Positions 24,583 through 33,446 are shown, counted from the stretch's first letter. The stretch is 64,000 bases of DNA from Cryobacterium sp. PAMC25264 (GCF_019443325.1 NZ_CP080383.1:1240001-1304000), one strand, 5' to 3'. Program-made: numbers and translations. Notes: generated by a model not told the origin, from the letters alone.

Positions 24583-25653
24583 CTAGTAGGACGGTGGGGC
24601 GGATGCCGATCCCCGCACGATCAGGCGGGCAGCGGGCAGCTCGACATCCTCGGCGCTGCCGGTGCGGATCAGCCCGAGAAGCGTGCTCGCCGCGGCTCGG
24701 CCCCAGACCATGGGGGTGGCGCCGACGGTGGTCAGGGCCGGGTAGACATACCGGGCGAACTCGATGTCGTCGAAGCCGGTGATGGACAGGTCGTCGGGGA
24801 CCCGCACGCCGAGCTCCTGGGCGACACCGATGCCGGCAATGGCCATCGGGTCGTTGGCGAAGACGATGGCGGTGGGCCGTTCACTCTGGCTCAGCAGCCG
24901 CCGAGTGGCATCCGCGCCGGCCGCGATCGAGAAGTCAGTTTCGACGACCTGCCCCTGGCCGAGCCCGGCGGCCTTCATGGCCTGCGTGAACGCATCCCGC
25001 CGCCGACTCCCGTGCAGCATGGCCGGGCTGCCGGCGACATGGGCGATGCGGCGGTGGCCGAGGGAGCTGAGATGCCGAACGGACTCGGCGATGCCCTGGG
25101 TGTCGTCGATGGACACCGCGGGAAACGGGCTCGGCTGGTCCGGCCGGCCCAGGGTCACGGTCGGCAGGGCGAGCTCGGTCAGGCAGGGGATGCGCGCATC
25201 GTCCCGGCGGAGGTCGCTGACGAAGACGCCGTCGACCCGGCCGTCGGCGACGAGGGTGCGGTAGGTGGCCAGCTCGGTCTTCTCATCGGGAACGACGCTG
25301 AGGACGAGGGCCAGCCCTTCCGGGGCCAGGATGGTTTCGACGCCGGCGATGAAGGAGGTGAAGAAGGGGTCGGAGCCGAGGACCTCGGGGTCCCTGGCGA
25401 TGACCAGGCCCAGGGCGAACGACCGCTGCGAGGAGAGCGACCGGGCCCGGAGCGACGGCGTCCAGCCGAGCCGGCCGGCGACGGAGAGGATACGGGCCCG
25501 CGTCTCGGCGGAGACTCCCGGTCGGTCGTTGAGGGCGAACGACACCAGCCCCTTGCTGACCCCGGCCTGACGGGCGACGTCGGCGATGGTCACCTTGGCC
25601 GCGTCCTTCGACGCTGACGCAGCGGGTGTGCTGGAATCCGGGTGGGAATCCAT
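24583..25653 (-). CDS. LacI-family transcriptional regulator
   Basis: This 356-residue protein has an N-terminal LacI helix-turn-helix (VTIADVARQAGVSKGLVSFA, then LNDRPGVSAETRARIL). A periplasmic-binding-protein-like sensor domain follows (GLVIARDPEVLGSDPFFTSF, VDGVFVSDLRRDD, HRRIAHVAGSPAMLHGSRRR). It heads the same-strand sugar operon with 76 bp to the binding-protein gene. Its own promoter carries two 14-bp palindromes of LacI type, so it probably represses itself and the whole operon until the sugar appears. Effector identity is unknown. Confidence 0.93.
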   Translation of the reverse strand: MDSHPDSSTPAASASKDAAKVTIADVARQAGVSKGLVSFALNDRPGVSAETRARILSVAGRLGWTPSLRARSLSSQRSFALGLVIARDPEVLGSDPFFTSFIAGVETILAPEGLALVLSVVPDEKTELATYRTLVADGRVDGVFVSDLRRDDARIPCLTELALPTVTLGRPDQPSPFPAVSIDDTQGIAESVRHLSSLGHRRIAHVAGSPAMLHGSRRRDAFTQAMKAAGLGQGQVVETDFSIAAGADATRRLLSQSERPTAIVFANDPMAIAGIGVAQELGVRVPDDLSITGFDDIEFARYVYPALTTVGATPMVWGRAAASTLLGLIRTGSAEDVELPAARLIVRGSASAPPSY

Positions 25654-25700
25654 GCGGAGCCTCCTCGTTGATGGCGTTCCCGGTTCGGCGGACTGCTGTG

Positions 25701-25748
25701 CTGAACCGGTTTAGAGTCAAACTATACCGGTTTAGCCGATGACGTCAA
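25701..25748 (-). promoter_or_regulatory. lacI promoter with two palindromic operators
   Basis: On the - strand, TTGACG (25743-25748) and TATAGT (25721-25726) are separated by 16 bp, giving a good sigma-A promoter. Two near-identical 14-mers, CTATACCGGTTTAG (25722-25735) and CTGAACCGGTTTAG (25701-25714), approximate the perfect palindrome CTAAACCGGTTTAG. Their centres are 21 bp apart, two helical turns. One covers the -10 and spacer, the other lies near the start site. Confidence 0.75.
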
Positions 25749-25795
25749 GGGTCTCCTTGTCGGGCAACGCGGGTGCGCCTAGGGTGGGCAGCACC

Positions 25796-27295
25796 ATGGA
25801 GTGGTTCGGGACCGGCGACTACGACATCGCCCGCGAGGTGCTGCAACGGGGGATCGCCGCGATCTTCCTGATCGCCTTCGTTTCCGCGCTCGCCCAGTTC
25901 CCGGCTTTGTTGGGCGACAACGGCCTGCTGCCCGTCCGCCGGTTCACCCAGGTGGTGAGCATGCGCCGGGCGCCCAGCCTGTTCCAGTGGCGGTATTCAG
26001 ACAGGTTGCTGCGCCTGGTCGCCTCGGGGTGCGTCCTGCTGGCCGCGTCGGTGCTCCTCGGCCTGCCGCAGGCCGGTCCGGCCTGGCTGCCGATGCTCGT
26101 CTTCCTGGTGCTCTTCGGGGCCTACCTCTCCATCGTCAACGTGGGGCAGACGTTTTACGCCTTCGGCTGGGAGAGCCTCCTGGTCGAGGCGGGCTTCATC
26201 GTCGCGTTCCTCGGCTCCGATGCCGTGGCCACACCGCTGCCGATCCTGCTCTTCCTGCGCTGGCTGGTGTTCCGGCTCGAGTTCGGCGCCGGACTGATCA
26301 AGATCCGCGGCGGCCGGGAGTGGCGGGACCTCACCGCGCTGTTCTACCACCACGAGACCCAGCCGATGCCCAATCCGGTCAGCTGGTTCGTGCACCACCT
26401 GCCCCGGTGGTTCCACCGCGGCGAGGTGTTGGCCAACCACGCCGTTCAGCTGGTGTTGCCGTTCCTGCTCTTCGCTCCGCAGCCCGTGGCGTCTGTCGCC
26501 GCGGGCATCATCGTGCTCAGCCAGCTCTGGCTGGTGCTCACGGGCAATTTCGCCTGGTTGAACTGGATCACGATAGTTCTGGCCGCCTCCGCGATCAACG
26601 ACGCGTCGTTCCGCTGGCTCGGCGGATGGGTCGTGCCGGCCCTGCGGGAGCCGGCACCGTTGGAGGCGCAGGGGGAGCAGCCCCAGTGGTTCGTCGTGGT
26701 GGTGCTGGCCGTGACGACCCTGCTGCTGGTGCTCAGTTACTGGCCGGCCCGCAACCTGTTCCGGCGGCGGCAGCTCATGAACGCGAGCTTCAACCCTTTC
26801 CACCTGGTGAACGCCTATGGGGCCTTCGGCACGGTCACCAAGGAACGCTTCGAGGTGGTGGTCGAGGGCAGCGCGAACGAGGATCCCCGCACCGAGGACG
26901 GGTGGCTGGCCTACGAGTTCCGTGGCAAGCCAGGCGCAATCGGCCGGGTACCCGGGCAGTTCGCCCCGTACCACCTGCGGTTGGACTGGCTGATGTGGTT
27001 CCTGGCCCTTGGCGCCCGTGACACTGGCTGGTTCGAAGTCTTCCTGGCCCGACTGCTGCAGGGAGATCGGGCCACCCTGCGCCTTCTGGCCGGCAACCCG
27101 TTCCCGGGAGCGCCGCCGCGCTTCGTGCGGGCGCGGGTGTTCCGCTACCGGTTCAGCACCCCGGCCGAGCGCCGTGCCGGGCAGGTGTGGTGGGTGCGCA
27201 CAGAGGCCGGCGTGCTGGTGCCGCCGGTGACCCTGCCTCCCCAGGGGCCGCCCTCGGCCTCCCCGTCCGCACCGCCGCAGGCTAGCGGTCAGTAG
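25796..27295 (+). CDS. Lipase maturation factor family membrane protein
   Basis: This 499-residue polytopic membrane protein matches the LMF1 family, named for the vertebrate ER factor needed for lipase folding. Recognisable family blocks are QTFYAFGWESLLVEAGFIVA, FRLEFGAGLIKIRGGREWRD, LTALFYHHETQPMPNPVSWF and LVNAYGAFGTVTKERFEVVV. Its role in bacteria is not established. The ATG at 25796 is chosen because the family begins here; an earlier ATG at 25739 would run through the lacI promoter. It is divergent from lacI across the operator region and overlaps the S4 gene by 7 bp at its end. Confidence 0.85.
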   Translation: MEWFGTGDYDIAREVLQRGIAAIFLIAFVSALAQFPALLGDNGLLPVRRFTQVVSMRRAPSLFQWRYSDRLLRLVASGCVLLAASVLLGLPQAGPAWLPMLVFLVLFGAYLSIVNVGQTFYAFGWESLLVEAGFIVAFLGSDAVATPLPILLFLRWLVFRLEFGAGLIKIRGGREWRDLTALFYHHETQPMPNPVSWFVHHLPRWFHRGEVLANHAVQLVLPFLLFAPQPVASVAAGIIVLSQLWLVLTGNFAWLNWITIVLAASAINDASFRWLGGWVVPALREPAPLEAQGEQPQWFVVVVLAVTTLLLVLSYWPARNLFRRRQLMNASFNPFHLVNAYGAFGTVTKERFEVVVEGSANEDPRTEDGWLAYEFRGKPGAIGRVPGQFAPYHLRLDWLMWFLALGARDTGWFEVFLARLLQGDRATLRLLAGNPFPGAPPRFVRARVFRYRFSTPAERRAGQVWWVRTEAGVLVPPVTLPPQGPPSASPSAPPQASGQ

Positions 27296-27657
27296 CCGCG
27301 CAGCTCCTCGATGTCCCGGCGCTCGCGCTTGGTGGGCCGGCCGGCGCCCCGGTCGCGCATCGGCACCAGGGCCACCTCCTCGCGGGGCGGCGGCGGCGGG
27401 GTGTTGTCCACGAAGCACTCCGCGGCCACGCTCGGCCCCACGCGCTTGACGATGATCCGCGACACCACGAGCACCCGGTCGAACCCATTGGACCTGATGC
27501 GCACCTCGTCGCCCGGTTTGACCGCCTGAGCGGACTTGGCCCGCTCGCCGTTCACCCGCACGTGCCCGGCCCGGCAGGCCGCGGTGGCCTGGGAGCGGGT
27601 CTTGTACATCCGCACCGCCCAGGCCCAGCTGTCGACGCGGGCGCTCTGCAGTTCCAT
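27289..27657 (-). CDS. S4-domain RNA-binding protein (Hsp15-like)
   Basis: This 122-residue protein has an N-terminal S4 RNA-binding domain at about residues 5-60 (RVDSWAWAVRMYKTRSQATA, then RAGHVRVNGERAKSAQAVKP). In E. coli the relative Hsp15 (HslR) binds stalled 50S subunits carrying nascent chains, so a ribosome rescue role is plausible. The C-terminal half is Pro- and Arg-rich (PPPPPREE, RPTKRERRDIEELRG). It is convergent with and slightly overlaps the lipase maturation factor gene. Confidence 0.9.
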   Translation of the reverse strand: MELQSARVDSWAWAVRMYKTRSQATAACRAGHVRVNGERAKSAQAVKPGDEVRIRSNGFDRVLVVSRIIVKRVGPSVAAECFVDNTPPPPPREEVALVPMRDRGAGRPTKRERRDIEELRGY

Positions 27658-27701
27658 GCCTCGACTCTACGCGGCGGCGGCGGCCGCAGGACGACGCCGG
27701 C

Positions 27702-28613
27702 TCAGCGCACCACGACCCAGACGATCAGCAACATGGTCACCAGGAACCCCGTGAAGAAGTTCAATCGGAGGAACCGCTTCCAGCCGTTGTTGGCCCGTTC
27801 GGAATCGGCGTCGCTGATCGACCGGTACGGCCACGCGGCGAGCACGTAGGGGATCACGAGCAGTGCGGCGAGGGGCCCCGGCCAATCCGTCACGAGCATC
27901 AACAGGCCCGCCAGCACCCAGAAACCGATCGCCAGGCGCACGGTCTGGGCAGCGCCGAACGCCGTGGCGATCGAGCTGATGCCACCCTGGCGGTCGGGTT
28001 CGACATCCTGCACGGCGCCGAACGCGTGGCTGGCGATACCCCAGAAGAAGAACGCCGTGAGCAGCGCCACGAGGTCGGGGGTGATCAGGGCGCCGGCCAC
28101 GGCGAGGCCGTACACCGCCGGGCTGACGAAGTGGATGCTCGAGGTCACCGAGTCCAGCACCGGGCGTTCCTTGAACCGCAGGCCGGGGGCCGAGTAGGCC
28201 ACCACCGCGAACAGGCTGAGCGCCAGCACGACCCACGACCAGGGGTTCACGCCGGCGAGCAGCACCATGGCGAGCAGCACCGGCAGGGCCGTGGCTACGC
28301 CGGAGACCAGCACCGTGCGGTGCATGCTCCGGTCGAGCATGGCTCCCTCGACGCCGCCCTTCCGGGGATTGCGCAGGTCGGACTCGTAGTCGAAGACGTC
28401 GTTGATGCCGTACATGAGCAGGTTGTACGGAATGAGGAAGAACAGGGTGCCCACCACGAGCAGGGCGTCGACCCGTCCGGTGCTGACGATATAGGCGGCC
28501 GCGAAGGGAAACGCCGTGTTGATCCAACTGAGCGGGCGCGACGAGAGCAGCACCTGGCGTGCGGTGTGGCCGAGGCCCGTCGCCGGTCGTGGTCGGGGTG
28601 CCGATTCGGTCAT
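27702..28613 (-). CDS. crtEb: Lycopene elongase / UbiA-type prenyltransferase
   Basis: This 303-residue membrane prenyltransferase adds two C5 units to lycopene to make a C50 carotenoid such as flavuxanthin. UbiA-type Asp motifs are visible: NDVFDYESDLRNPRKGG at about residues 70-86 and DVEPDRQGGISSIATAFGAA further on. Eight or so hydrophobic segments are present. It is the last gene of the crt operon and overlaps crtYf by 4 bp. Neighbouring crtYe and crtYf favour CrtEb over a menaquinone or heme prenyltransferase. Confidence 0.9.
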   Translation of the reverse strand: MTESAPRPRPATGLGHTARQVLLSSRPLSWINTAFPFAAAYIVSTGRVDALLVVGTLFFLIPYNLLMYGINDVFDYESDLRNPRKGGVEGAMLDRSMHRTVLVSGVATALPVLLAMVLLAGVNPWSWVVLALSLFAVVAYSAPGLRFKERPVLDSVTSSIHFVSPAVYGLAVAGALITPDLVALLTAFFFWGIASHAFGAVQDVEPDRQGGISSIATAFGAAQTVRLAIGFWVLAGLLMLVTDWPGPLAALLVIPYVLAAWPYRSISDADSERANNGWKRFLRLNFFTGFLVTMLLIVWVVVR

Positions 28614-28960
28614 TGTCTGCCTTCCGATCGTGACGGACCCCGGCCCCTCGAGCTCCGCCGGGAGTCACCGCCGAGCAGCGACCAGACCGCGGGCAGCAGG
28701 AGCGCCGCCGCCACGGGATAGGCGAAGTCCTCCAGGGGAGCGATCCCCACGAAGAATCCGGAGATCAGGGCCGGGTCGTAGTCGACCAGTCCCACTCCGA
28801 TCATGATGTTATCGAACACCGCGGTCAGCAGGAGCACGGCCACCAGGGCGAGTCCCGCCGCCGGGACCATTCGGCGGTACCCCGGCCGGCGCAGGAACGC
28901 CACGGCGGCCACGATGGCGGCCAGGCCGAGGAACAGGATATTGAGCAGGGTGTAGGTCAC
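28610..28960 (-). CDS. crtYf: C50 carotenoid cyclase subunit (CrtYf type)
   Basis: One half of the heterodimeric membrane cyclase that closes the rings of the C50 carotenoid. It has 116 residues and three hydrophobic segments, with the conserved lycopene cyclase domain signature TAVFDNIMIGVGLVDYDP and PLEDFAYPVAAALLLPA. It lies between crtYe and crtEb with 4-bp overlaps on both sides. Whether the ring is beta, gamma or epsilon cannot be decided from these motifs. Confidence 0.9.
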   Translation of the reverse strand: MTYTLLNILFLGLAAIVAAVAFLRRPGYRRMVPAAGLALVAVLLLTAVFDNIMIGVGLVDYDPALISGFFVGIAPLEDFAYPVAAALLLPAVWSLLGGDSRRSSRGRGPSRSEGRQ

Positions 28961-29283
28961 GCGGTGCGCCTCGTCTCCAGCAGCATCCGCACGCCCTGCA
29001 GCGCGTTCATGAACAGGTAGCAGAGGAAGGTCAGGAAGAAGAACTCCTCGACGGGCAGCTCGGGCGCCAGCTGCAGCCCGGTCATGAAGTCGGTCTCGCC
29101 GCGGTAGAAGATGCCGGCGCCGATGCCCCAGAGGTCCCAGGCCAGGAAGAAGCCAACCCCGATAGCCAGAACGGCGGCCGCCGCTACGGGCGCGCGCCAG
29201 AAGAACAGCCCGAACCGCCGGTCGAGCACGACCATGCCGGTCAGTGAGACGAGCAGGGCCAGCAGGTACAGCACACCCGGCAT
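28957..29283 (-). CDS. crtYe: C50 carotenoid cyclase subunit (CrtYe type)
   Basis: This is the other half of the cyclase, with 108 residues and three membrane helices. The domain motif ELPVEEFFFLTFLCYLFMNA matches the PxE(E/D) signature paired with the PLEDFAY motif of the next gene. LVSLTGMVVLDRRFGLFFWR is the usual N-terminal segment. Two small adjacent cyclase genes after crtI are the signature of actinobacterial C50 pathways. It is 7 bp after crtI. Confidence 0.9.
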   Translation of the reverse strand: MPGVLYLLALLVSLTGMVVLDRRFGLFFWRAPVAAAAVLAIGVGFFLAWDLWGIGAGIFYRGETDFMTGLQLAPELPVEEFFFLTFLCYLFMNALQGVRMLLETRRTA

Positions 29284-29290
29284 CGAGGTG

Positions 29291-30910
29291 TCACCGCACC
29301 CTGGCGCCGGCCGGACCGCTCGGCAGGGGCTCGGGTAGCGGACCTGTGCTCACGTCACCGCGGATGCGCTTGAGCAGGATCTCGGCGCTGATCAGGCACA
29401 TCGGCAGACCGATGCCCGGGATGGTGCTGCCGCCGGCGTAGTACAGGCCGTCGATGTGCCGTGACACATTGGTGCCGCGGAAGAACGCGCTCTGCTTGAG
29501 CGTGTGCGCCGGGCCCAGGGCCCCGCCCTTCCAGGAGTTGAGGTCGTCGGCGAAGTCGGCCGGGCCGATCGTGCGACGCACCACGATGCGTTCGGCCAGG
29601 TCGGGGATACCGGCCCACTCGGCGAGCTGGCCGATCGCGGCGTCCGCGATGCCCTCGACCGTGTCGGAGCCGGCGCCGTTGACACCGCCGTGGCCGAGGC
29701 CGGTGTCGGCGGGCACGGGGATGAGCAGGAACAGGTTGCTCGCACCGTCCGGGGCGACCCCGGGATCGGTCGCGCTGGGCATGCAGGCGTAGAACGACGC
29801 CGGGTTCGGCACCGAGGTCTCTTGACCGAAGATGCGGTCGAAGTTGTCGGCCCAGTCTTTCGTGAAGAACAGGGTGTGGTGGGTGAGCTTGGGCAGGTCA
29901 CCCGTCACACCGAGCAGAACGAGCACCGCGCCGGGCCCGGAGGTGCGCTTCTGCCACCAGCGCTCGGGGTAGGTCTGCTTGGCCGGCTCCACGAGCTCGG
30001 TCTCGGTGTGGTGCAGGTCGGCGGCGGAGACGACGATGTCGGCATCCAGCGTCACGGTCGCTCCGGCCGCAGTGGTGTAGCGCACGCCCTCCACGGCGGC
30101 CTTGGCAGAACGGCCGGCCGGGGTGGCGCCCGAACGGATGGCTTGGACCCGGGCGCCGGTCTCGATCGTGACGCCCTGGGCGCGGGCGAGGTCGGCGATG
30201 CTGTCGATCAGGCGGGTGAAACCGCCCTGCGGGTACAGCACGCCGTCGGCGAGGTCGAGGTGGCTCATCAGGTGGTACATGGACGGGGTGCGGTCGGGCG
30301 AGGAGCCGAGGAACACGGCGGGGTAGCCGAGGATCTGCCGGATCCGGGGGTCGCGGAAGTAGCCGGCCACGAACCTGTCCAGGGGCTGCAGCAGCAGTCG
30401 GCCGAGCCGACCCATCCGGGAGAGCACATCGCGCACCAGCAGGGGCTTGAACGAGGCGAAGCTGGTGTACAGGAACCTGTCGACGGCCATGTCGTACGTC
30501 TCCCGCGCCGAGGCGAGATAAGTCTCCAACCGGGCGCCGGCGCCGGGCTCGAGGCTCTCGAAGAGCCGAATGTTGTCGGCGCGGTCGGCGCGCACGTCCA
30601 CGGGCTCGGCGTCGGACTCGAAGTAGACCCGGTAGCCGGGGTCGAGGCGGGTGAGCTCGAGCTGTTCGGCCGCGCTCGTGCCCATCAGGCGGTAGAAGTG
30701 CTCGAACACCTGCGGCATGAGGTACCACGACGGCCCGGTCTCGAACCTGAACCCGTCGGCCTCCCAGAACCCGGCCCGGCCGCCGAGGGTGTCGTGCGCC
30801 TCGAGAAGCGTGACCTCGTGGCCCTCCTTGGCCAGCAGGGCGGCGCTGGCCAGCCCGGCGATGCCGCCGCCGATCACGACGGTGCGGATGGGTGTTGTCG
30901 GGCGGCTCAT
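29291..30910 (-). CDS. crtI: Phytoene desaturase CrtI
   Basis: This FAD enzyme introduces four double bonds into phytoene to give lycopene. It has 539 residues from ATG 30910, which overlaps the crtB stop as ATGA; an ATG 9 bp earlier is inside crtB. The N-terminal dinucleotide-binding motif is VVIGGGIAGLASAALLAKEG followed by HEVTLLEAHDTLGGRAG. The C-terminal carotenoid oxidoreductase signature is YYAGGSTIPGIGLPMCLISA. It is membrane-associated and acts between CrtB and CrtEb. Confidence 0.96.
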   Translation of the reverse strand: MSRPTTPIRTVVIGGGIAGLASAALLAKEGHEVTLLEAHDTLGGRAGFWEADGFRFETGPSWYLMPQVFEHFYRLMGTSAAEQLELTRLDPGYRVYFESDAEPVDVRADRADNIRLFESLEPGAGARLETYLASARETYDMAVDRFLYTSFASFKPLLVRDVLSRMGRLGRLLLQPLDRFVAGYFRDPRIRQILGYPAVFLGSSPDRTPSMYHLMSHLDLADGVLYPQGGFTRLIDSIADLARAQGVTIETGARVQAIRSGATPAGRSAKAAVEGVRYTTAAGATVTLDADIVVSAADLHHTETELVEPAKQTYPERWWQKRTSGPGAVLVLLGVTGDLPKLTHHTLFFTKDWADNFDRIFGQETSVPNPASFYACMPSATDPGVAPDGASNLFLLIPVPADTGLGHGGVNGAGSDTVEGIADAAIGQLAEWAGIPDLAERIVVRRTIGPADFADDLNSWKGGALGPAHTLKQSAFFRGTNVSRHIDGLYYAGGSTIPGIGLPMCLISAEILLKRIRGDVSTGPLPEPLPSGPAGARVR

Positions 30911-31815
30911 CGGCGCCACGCCTGCGGGCCGAGCGAGGACGACAGGGCGATCATCAGTTTCTCCGGATCCGGCACTCGCACGCGGGTGCTCATCAATTCG
31001 TGGGCGGGGGTCTCCCGCAGTCTCGCAGACAGCCTGGCGAACAGGTGGTGTGCGGCCGTCACGGCGCGTCGGCTGCCGGTCGGCAGCAGCGGAAGGACCC
31101 GCTCGGCGGCCTCGAGGTCGGCGTCCATGTCGTCGAGCAGGAGGTCTTTCTGCGGGTCGGTGAGCCGGGCCAGGTCGATTCCGGGGAAGTAGTTCCGGCC
31201 GAGCGCATCGCGGTCGGCGGCCAGATCGCGGAGGAAGTTGACCTTCTGGAAGGCCGCGCCGAGGCTGCGGGCACCGTGGACCAGCTCGGCCCGCTCAGCG
31301 GGGGTGCGGGGGGAGTCCTGCAGGAAGCTCTGCAGGCACATCAGCCCCACGACCTCCGCCGAGCCGTAGATGTACTCCGCGACGCTTGCGGCCGTGAAGG
31401 GCGCCGGGTCGAGGTCGCGGCGCATCGACGCGAAGAACGGGCGGGTGAGTGCGGGCTCGATCCCCACGCGGCGGGCGGTGAGGGCGAAAGCGTGCACCAC
31501 CAGGTTGGTGCTGAAGCCCCGGGTCATGGCGCGCTCGGTCTCCTGCTCCAGGTCGTCCAGCAGCTCGCGCTGGCCGGCCAAGTCGATGCCGGCCTCGGCG
31601 GCGGCGCCGTCGACGATCTCGTCGGCGATCCGCACGAGAGCGTAGATGGTGCGCACATCCTCGCGCACACCGGGCGCCAGGAGGCGGGCGGCGAGTCCGA
31701 ACGACGTCGAGTAGTGCCCGATCACCGTGGCGGAACTGGCGAGGGCGGCGGCATTGTAGGTACCGAGAGTGGTGGGCAGGGCGCTGGTGCGGGTCCCCGC
31801 GGTGTCGCGGCTCAT
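30907..31815 (-). CDS. crtB: Phytoene synthase CrtB
   Basis: CrtB condenses two geranylgeranyl diphosphates to phytoene. The 302-residue protein has both Asp-rich sites: ALVRIADEIVDGAA near residue 50 and VNFLRDLAADRDALGRNYFP near residue 190. The segment YIYGSAEVVGLMCLQSFLQD is also typical of squalene/phytoene synthases. Its ATG overlaps the crtE stop; the longer in-frame extension to 32037 lies entirely within crtE. Confidence 0.95.
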   Translation of the reverse strand: MSRDTAGTRTSALPTTLGTYNAAALASSATVIGHYSTSFGLAARLLAPGVREDVRTIYALVRIADEIVDGAAAEAGIDLAGQRELLDDLEQETERAMTRGFSTNLVVHAFALTARRVGIEPALTRPFFASMRRDLDPAPFTAASVAEYIYGSAEVVGLMCLQSFLQDSPRTPAERAELVHGARSLGAAFQKVNFLRDLAADRDALGRNYFPGIDLARLTDPQKDLLLDDMDADLEAAERVLPLLPTGSRRAVTAAHHLFARLSARLRETPAHELMSTRVRVPDPEKLMIALSSSLGPQAWRR

Positions 31816-32858
31816 TTGCGGCGGGTCACGGCGCTGCGCGCCAGCTGGGTCAGGGTGGTGCGCAGGTCTTCGGGCATCAGCGGCACGGCAAGGGCCTCCA
31901 CGGCGCGGCCGGCGTATTCGCGGGCCAGCGCATCCGTGGTTTCGAGGGCTCCGCACTCGCGCAGATGCGTGCGAACGGACTCTGCCTCGGGTTCGGTCAG
32001 ATCGTCTTTGCCCAGGAACGGCGCGATCAGCGGCCACCGGTCGGTGGCGCCGGCGTGCGCGATCAGGGCGGTCTGCTTGCCCTCCCGCAGGTCGGCGAGC
32101 ACGCTCTTTCCGGTGGTGTCCGGGTCGCCGAACACACCGAGCAGGTCGTCGGTGAGCTGGAAGGCCACGCCGATCAGACGACCGAACCGGCCGAGGGCGT
32201 CGATGGCTTCCTCTGGTGCGCCGGCCAGCACGGCGCCGGCCTGCAACGGTGCCTCGAACGAGTAGATCGCCGTCTTGTGCTCGAGTGTGGCGATGACCTG
32301 ATCGATGGTGAGCGGCACCCGGCTGACCGTGTTGGTCACATCTGCCAGCTCGCCCGCGGCCGACACGAACACGGCCCGGTCGAGGAGGTCGAGCAGGCGG
32401 GCGCGCACGGTGGTCTCCACCGGGAGCAGGGCGAGGGCGCGGTGGGCCTCGCTCAGGGCCAGGTCACCGGCCAGGATGGCGGCGGTGGCTGCCCAGGCCT
32501 CGGCCTGACCGGTGCCCGCACCGTGCGCGATGGCGCGCTCGGTGAACCGTCCGGCGATGTTGGCCATGCCGCGGCGGGAGAGGTCACGGTCGATCACGTC
32601 GTCGTGGATCAGGAACGCGGTGTGCAGCAGCTCGAAGCTGACCGCCACGGGGGTGGACAGGGTGTGATCGGTGCCGCCGAAACCGTCGTACGCGGCCAGA
32701 ACCAGTGCCGGGCGTACCCGCTTGCCGCCACGGCTGGCCAGATCGAGGGCGTCCCAGAGCGCCACGTAGTGCTCGCCGTAGTCACTGGCACGCAGCCGCG
32801 CGGCCGCGAAGAAGCGGTGCAGTTCGGTCTCGACGCCCAGCGTCGCGATCTCATGCAC
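31812..32858 (-). CDS. crtE: Geranylgeranyl diphosphate synthase CrtE
   Basis: This trans-prenyltransferase makes the C20 precursor. FARM-type motif LIHDDVIDRDLSRRG and SARM-type motif FQLTDDLLGVFGD are present. GGKRVRPALVLAAYDGFGG is the usual N-terminal block. The start is uncertain: GTG 32858 has GGAG about 7 bp upstream and overlaps the idi stop, while ATG 32876 lacks such a site. From 32858 it has 348 residues. A second polyprenyl synthase lies at 59030-60139. Confidence 0.93.
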   Translation of the reverse strand: MHEIATLGVETELHRFFAAARLRASDYGEHYVALWDALDLASRGGKRVRPALVLAAYDGFGGTDHTLSTPVAVSFELLHTAFLIHDDVIDRDLSRRGMANIAGRFTERAIAHGAGTGQAEAWAATAAILAGDLALSEAHRALALLPVETTVRARLLDLLDRAVFVSAAGELADVTNTVSRVPLTIDQVIATLEHKTAIYSFEAPLQAGAVLAGAPEEAIDALGRFGRLIGVAFQLTDDLLGVFGDPDTTGKSVLADLREGKQTALIAHAGATDRWPLIAPFLGKDDLTEPEAESVRTHLRECGALETTDALAREYAGRAVEALAVPLMPEDLRTTLTQLARSAVTRRK

Positions 32859-33402
32859 CGAAGTTCTCCAATTCACGCATCTGCAGGACCATCCAGGGGC
32901 TGAAGGCGAAGGGGCTGGCCAGGACGGAGCGCCGCAGCACCTCAGGGTCGGTCCAGGTGAACTCCATCACCTCGTCCGCGTTGGCCGTCAGGTCGCCCAC
33001 GGCGCGGGCGAGATAAACCGGGCACACCTCGTTCTCGACGATTCCGCTGCTGTCGGTGGCACGGTAGCGGAACAGCGGGAGGGCGAGCTCGATGTTCTCG
33101 ATCCGCAGACCGAGCTCGAAGTCGGCGCGGCGGTGTACGGCGTCGGTAAGGGTCTCGGCCGGAGCCGGGTGGCCGCAGAAGGAGTTCGTCCAGACGCCGG
33201 GCCAGGTCTTCTTGCCCAATGCCCTGCGGGTGAGCAGGACCTCGCCACGCTCGTTGAAGACGTAGCAGGAGAATGCCAGGTGCAACGATGTATCGGCGCC
33301 GTGCACACTGCTCTTGGGCGCGGTGCCGATCTCGAGGCCATCCTCGTCGAGCAGAACGACCCAGTCGTCTACCCGGTCCATGGTGTTTTCTGCTGTGTGC
33401 AT
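32851..33402 (-). CDS. idi: Isopentenyl-diphosphate delta-isomerase, type I
   Basis: This NUDIX-fold enzyme interconverts IPP and DMAPP, supplying both C5 units for CrtE and CrtEb. Active-site regions are visible: WPGVWTNSFCGHPAPAETLT with the catalytic Cys, and SSGIVENEVCPVYLARAVGD with the metal-binding Glu. It has 183 residues from ATG 33402, preceded by GGGAG. It is the first gene of the crt operon, transcribed away from the MarR gene, and overlaps crtE. Confidence 0.94.
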   Translation of the reverse strand: MHTAENTMDRVDDWVVLLDEDGLEIGTAPKSSVHGADTSLHLAFSCYVFNERGEVLLTRRALGKKTWPGVWTNSFCGHPAPAETLTDAVHRRADFELGLRIENIELALPLFRYRATDSSGIVENEVCPVYLARAVGDLTANADEVMEFTWTDPEVLRRSVLASPFAFSPWMVLQMRELENFGA

Positions 33403-33446
33403 CACGGCACTCCCTCTCGTGCAGCCAAGATACCCGAAAAAATTAC

